This document shows positions 60,349-64,000 of a DNA stretch of 64,000 bases, piece after piece. The notes beneath the pieces were generated by a model. That model ran no database searches. It was not told where the DNA came from and saw only the letters and a list, made by a program, of their open reading frames with translations. The DNA lies in NCBI GenBank assembly GCA_001769215.1, contig MEOL01000034.1:124001-188000 (forward strand), in the 5' to 3' direction. A program made the position numbers and the translations under genes. Numbering within the stretch: position 1 is the stretch's first letter; every line of letters starts with the position of its first letter. This DNA is from Bacteroidetes bacterium GWF2_41_31 (lineage in GTDB: Bacteria > Bacteroidota > Bacteroidia > Bacteroidales > F082).

Positions 60349-62145
60349 CTAGTTGTTTGAAACTATTTTCAAAGTTTCTGTATACTTTCCGTTACTTACT
60401 TTCAGTATATACATTTCGGCTTTGGCAGCGAATTCAAGATAAATTTCCTGCTGACCTCCGCTAACATTGTACGAGGAGGAGGTAATTTTCCGGCCCATCA
60501 TATCATACACCACCACTTCATAGCGGGTATTGTTGCTTTCTGAATAAAGGATGGCATGGATACCTCGTGCATCAATGCCTTTGTATTGCCAGAGGTTTTC
60601 AGAGCCATCACTATTTAAACCGTTTGCTGAAGATTTTGTTCCCGGATCAGCAATGGGACATTCCTGAGTTGGCTGTGGATTGTCAATAGTATTAATAATT
60701 TCGAAAGAAATCCCATTACACTCCGTCAGATAGGATGATATTTGATAGTTAGTAGTTTCAAAATGACCTAATTCAACCACACCCGTTTCCGAACAACCTT
60801 CTTGATTGATAAACCCACCCACATTGATCAGGGTATAGCCAAATGACGCATTGTTGTTGTTATAAACCCCAACGATCGAAAGATTACCTTCCGAATATAT
60901 GGAATTTTCGGGCGCCCAATAACCGGTAACTGCTTTTTGGCTGCCTAACGGTACTTCCTCCCTTGAATAAGAAGTGTAGTAGTTATTCCCGGAGTTTAAA
61001 CTGGTTGCATCCGGAATTCCATAGCTAAACAACAATTGATCTCCGTAAGGATTATTGCTGTTAACAAAACAATTTCCAGTAATCTCGATCGCTCCGTTTT
61101 GATAATGTAACTTATGTGCCCTTGCACTACCTAATACTGGAGGAATGCCGCTTCCCGGTTGGTAAAAGTCAAATTTCACAGGAATCTGATATACATCTCC
61201 GTTGTCTCTTAGTTCCATCACGGCGAAAGGATTTCTTGAGGTATTCATCAATACAAATAGATTTCCATTAATCGTATTGTATTCTACATCCACACCTGAA
61301 TAGCGGTTGTTATCAAACTGATATACATTGCTCCACTGAACAGCCAATTGCGTATTGATGAGACCCACCATGGGGTGATAATAAACATCACCGATTTTTT
61401 TGGTGGTAATCCCGGTAAAAGCAATGAATTTCCCGTCAGGGGATAGTTCCATGTCGTGAACAGAACATATTACCGGGTCGTTGGTCAGGTTTTCAGGTTC
61501 AATAATCAACACATCGGCAGCAAGCAAATTACTGGCATCAATTTTCATGATAAAGCCCTTTGATTTGCCCACGATGTTGTTCAGGTTGATTTCTGTAAAG
61601 CTTCGGTCTACCATCACCCCTGAAATATAAAAGGCATCCATGGCACTTGAATAGATGATCTTTACCCCAACTGTATTGGAAGGATCATAACCATTTGGAT
61701 AAACCAGTGTATAAAAGTATGAATAGAGAACACTCATGGTGCTCTTATCATAAATAGCCAGGTAAGGATAGCCCATCCCGGTTACCCCTGTGGGATAATA
61801 CACCCCTGTGCCGGCACCATACTGGAATTCATCCGTAGGATAGATGGTAAAATCGGTGAGCTGAATTCTATCTGCGGCAAGCGGAACAAAATGACAATCT
61901 TGCCCTGCAACAAAAGTAATCCCTGCAATGGATTGTCCTTTTACACTCTGGTTTTTGGTTAACCAGTCGGTTTCATTGCCGACCACAAATTGGCGGGCCT
62001 GGCCATCTACAATGCCTCCCTCAATGGAATGGCTGTAGTGCTTTTTGTACTCGAGGAAGTTCGCGGATGTTTCGACTTTGAACCTTTGAGAAAATCCCGA
62101 AAGGCCAGTTAAAATAATGAGGAAGAATAAGAAATATTTTTTCAT
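60349..62145 (-). CDS. Secreted protein with T9SS C-terminal sorting domain
   Basis: 598 residues from the ATG giving MKKYFLFFLIILTGLSGFSQ (signal peptide); the ORF extends nine codons further. The body (about 30-500) has repeats of the type 'DGKFIAFTGIT', 'NGNLFVLMNTSR' and 'MDAFYISGVMVD', consistent with a beta-propeller, though I cannot assign a family. The C-terminal 65 residues are a T9SS sorting tail (YEVVVYDMMGRKITSSSY ... MYILKVSNGKYTETLKI). Surface exposed or secreted. Role unknown. Confidence 0.8.
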   Translation of the reverse strand: MKKYFLFFLIILTGLSGFSQRFKVETSANFLEYKKHYSHSIEGGIVDGQARQFVVGNETDWLTKNQSVKGQSIAGITFVAGQDCHFVPLAADRIQLTDFTIYPTDEFQYGAGTGVYYPTGVTGMGYPYLAIYDKSTMSVLYSYFYTLVYPNGYDPSNTVGVKIIYSSAMDAFYISGVMVDRSFTEINLNNIVGKSKGFIMKIDASNLLAADVLIIEPENLTNDPVICSVHDMELSPDGKFIAFTGITTKKIGDVYYHPMVGLINTQLAVQWSNVYQFDNNRYSGVDVEYNTINGNLFVLMNTSRNPFAVMELRDNGDVYQIPVKFDFYQPGSGIPPVLGSARAHKLHYQNGAIEITGNCFVNSNNPYGDQLLFSYGIPDATSLNSGNNYYTSYSREEVPLGSQKAVTGYWAPENSIYSEGNLSIVGVYNNNNASFGYTLINVGGFINQEGCSETGVVELGHFETTNYQISSYLTECNGISFEIINTIDNPQPTQECPIADPGTKSSANGLNSDGSENLWQYKGIDARGIHAILYSESNNTRYEVVVYDMMGRKITSSSYNVSGGQQEIYLEFAAKAEMYILKVSNGKYTETLKIVSNN

Positions 62146-62423
62146 GTTTAATTGGATTAATAATTGGTACATAGAATAATTGATTTAATTAGTTGAATAT
62201 TGACTTTAGTTTTTACTGTCCCAAAGCTGGGTATAGTAAATTGGCGTTTTAACTTCCCTGATTATTACGTTTCCATAGGCCAAACTCCTTTCTATCTTAT
62301 TAGTTGCTTACTATATGCTAACCCTATCGAATCCTGATTTGTTTTTGCCTGATAAAGCCTTCTTGCTTCAAGGCTTTGGTGGACTTATTCATTTCAATTA
62401 AATCCGATAAATTAAATATTGTC

Positions 62424-62460
62424 CAAAGGTGGGTTGTTATTCAATGTCTGTCAAGGGGGG
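62424..62460 (-). promoter_or_regulatory. Promoter upstream of the T9SS-tailed protein
   Basis: Minus strand: CCCCCCTTGACA (62460-62449), TTG then 20 bp, then CACCTTTG (62431-62424). The -33 region matches the boxes at 56424 and 59523 over CCCTTGACA. Leader of about 280 bp. Confidence 0.4.
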
Positions 62461-62796
62461 AAAAGGGGGGTTTTTATCCTACCCTAAAGAGTAGGGAAAT
62501 GTTATTGATAAATCTTTAACAAGCTTATTATCAGTTCATAATGAATTTTAGGTAATATTCAGACAGCATTTTAATCAAGTTACTTTTTCCTCATTGGTCT
62601 GTTAACTACTGTAACTTTGTTTTTAATTATCCAATCATTCTGATACTCTGTACCAATCAGATTTTGTATCCACTTGCCGGATTTTTTCCAAGCCGGAGGG
62701 TCAACAAAAAGGTCTCATTTAGATACATGATTAATAGGGGCTTAATACCTTCCTGAGAGGGCCCAGGAAATAAAACAATAAAAATAATCCCTTTGT

Positions 62797-62829
62797 TTTG
62801 TATTCTATTTTAATTTTTACCTACTTTTA
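62797..62829 (+). promoter_or_regulatory. Promoter of the beta-propeller protein gene
   Basis: TTTG (62797-62800), 21 bp, then TACTTTTA (62822-62829), one base from TAnnTTTG. Start codon 26 bp later. Confidence 0.4.
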
Positions 62830-62854
62830 TCCCATCATCCAACAAAAAAGCATT

Positions 62855-64000
62855 ATGGATATCCGGAAATACACCACTGGGATACTACCTTACTTCTTTA
62901 TACTCCTTTTGGGTTTTATACCCATTTCGTCATACTCCCAGGGTAAGCAGGCTAATATCTGGTATTTTGGTTCCAAGGCAGGGGTGGATTTTAACCCTGG
63001 GAGCCCACCTGTGGCTTTGCTCAACAGTCAAATGGATATTTCCTGGGGAGGTGGCACAGGTAGTGCATGTATTTCGGACAGTATAGGACAGTTGTTATTT
63101 TATTCGGATGGGAGAACCATTTGGAATAAAAACCATGTCTTTATGCAAAACGGGCAAGATGTGGGAGTACCTTCTACCCAGGGTGCGATGATTGTTCCCT
63201 TTCCCGATAACAACCATCTATATTATTTTTTTAACTTTACGAAAGATCCTGTTTTGGTACAAGCCCATTTCCAGTATTCAGTCATCGATATGAACCTGGA
63301 CAATGGCAATGGTGCAGTTATAGCCGACAAGAAAGGAATCAGGTTATTTAATAATTCATCCTGGCATCTAAGTGCCGTACACCATGCCAATGGAAAAGAT
63401 ATATGGGTGTTGGCCCACGGCTACCAAAATGACCGGTACTACGCTTTTCTTGTAACTACAGACAGTCTACATCATATCCCGGTAATCAGTACTACTGGTT
63501 CGATTGTGACCCAGAGTGAAGGTTACATGAAAATTTCCCCAAATGGCAAAAGGGTTGGAATTTGTACTTTAGGTGGTGCTTACCCGGGTTTTTTTGAATC
63601 CATCAACTTTGATAATGTAACGGGTTTAGTAACTGATAACGACATAATACATAAAGATGGTGGGCATTATGGTGTTGAATTCTCACCCGATAATTCCAAG
63701 TTGTATATAGAAACAAGTTATTTGTTTCAATACGACCTGAATGCAGGGACGCCCCAGGAGATATTGGCCTCCGAGGTAGCCCTGACTGATGGGTCAAATT
63801 CTGCAGGTGCCCTACAGCTTGGCCCGGACGGGAAAATTTATTGTGCCATTGGAGGAAGTGGAAGCGAATTTTATTTAAGCGTGATCCACTCACCCAATGC
63901 TGCTGGTCTGGCATGTAATTTTGAGCGGGATGATGTAAACCTGAGTGGTCGCTATACCAATGAAGGCCTCCCCTCCTTTATCCAATCTTATCTCAACGAT
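62855..64000 (+). CDS. Secreted beta-propeller-type surface protein, 5' part (runs off window)
   Basis: The frame is open from ATG 62855 to the window end (382 codons, no stop). It starts with a signal peptide (YFFILLLGFIPISSYSQ) followed by KQANIWYFGSKAGVDFNPGS, ISDSIGQLLFYSDGRTIWNK, STQGAMIVPFPDNNHLYYFF, LSAVHHANGKDIWVLAHGY, GYMKISPNGKRVGI and GVEFSPDNSKLYIETSYLF. This is the N-terminal propeller region of large Bacteroidota surface proteins that usually end in a gliding-motility-type (T9SS type B) sorting domain; that end lies outside the window. Confidence 0.85.
   Translation, partial: MDIRKYTTGILPYFFILLLGFIPISSYSQGKQANIWYFGSKAGVDFNPGSPPVALLNSQMDISWGGGTGSACISDSIGQLLFYSDGRTIWNKNHVFMQNGQDVGVPSTQGAMIVPFPDNNHLYYFFNFTKDPVLVQAHFQYSVIDMNLDNGNGAVIADKKGIRLFNNSSWHLSAVHHANGKDIWVLAHGYQNDRYYAFLVTTDSLHHIPVISTTGSIVTQSEGYMKISPNGKRVGICTLGGAYPGFFESINFDNVTGLVTDNDIIHKDGGHYGVEFSPDNSKLYIETSYLFQYDLNAGTPQEILASEVALTDGSNSAGALQLGPDGKIYCAIGGSGSEFYLSVIHSPNAAGLACNFERDDVNLSGRYTNEGLPSFIQSYLND

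Larger units (their letters stand above)
62173..62854. other. 682-bp divergent spacer
   Basis: It holds the promoter pairs listed separately and a REP-like hairpin (TTGCCGG...CCGGAGGGTCAA, 62674-62706) related to that at 38371. I see no gene or RNA in the remainder. Confidence 0.55.

Noticed and set aside
1-64000. CRISPR array or cas genes
   Set aside because: No regularly spaced direct repeats and no Cas-like protein were found; repeats seen are palindromic, dispersed elements.

Overview
The window reads as chromosome of a Bacteroidota bacterium, probably an anaerobic or facultative Bacteroidales/Marinilabiliales-type lineage. The signs are type IX secretion (T9SS) C-terminal sorting tails, a GldM protein, DUF349 and DUF5916 proteins typical of the phylum, and many promoters of the Bacteroidota TTG-N19..21-TAnnTTTG type. 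The taxonomic level below phylum is inference.

Layout. 0-23 kb is housekeeping: rubrerythrin-like ferritin, methionine gamma-lyase-type PLP enzyme, patatin/outer-membrane-barrel lipase, DUF349 protein, chorismate synthase, T9SS-exported C10 protease, imidazolonepropionase, phosphohexomutase, citrate lyase (citF plus a fused citD-citE), a methyltransferase, a thioredoxin/glutaredoxin chimera beside an orphan GroES, the NAD(P)HX repair enzyme, a phosphoesterase and a single-chain aconitase-family enzyme.

23-38 kb is an accessory, scarred region. It starts at tRNA-Ser(GCU). A 76-bp repeat of the tRNA 3' end plus its terminator recurs 6.9 kb downstream, bracketing a broken Bro-N antirepressor gene, a giant nine-PAS hybrid histidine kinase, a small membrane protein, a kinase fragment and a deleted copy of an M28 peptidase. 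Then come an arsenic operon (arsR-arsC-arsM-acr3), the intact M28 peptidase, two palindromic/MITE-like elements, an AAA/DUF4143 ATPase, a lipoprotein gene and a REP/RAYT-type transposase remnant.

38-45 kb holds a DUF5916 outer-membrane protein, an old-yellow-enzyme reductase, dihydrolipoyl dehydrogenase and an HD hydrolase.

44.5-60 kb is the most interesting part. On the minus strand a REC-PAS-HisKA_3 kinase and a LuxR-type regulator precede four paralogous small secreted subunits, a PapD-like chaperone candidate, an 897-aa usher-like outer-membrane barrel with Ig-like ends, a fifth subunit and a full-length GldM paralog. The gene order and subunit features look like a chaperone-usher-type surface-fibre operon joined to a T9SS/gliding motor component. 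A second sensor kinase with two unusual LuxR-type regulators follows on the plus strand. The window ends with a T9SS-tailed secreted protein and the 5' part of a beta-propeller surface protein.
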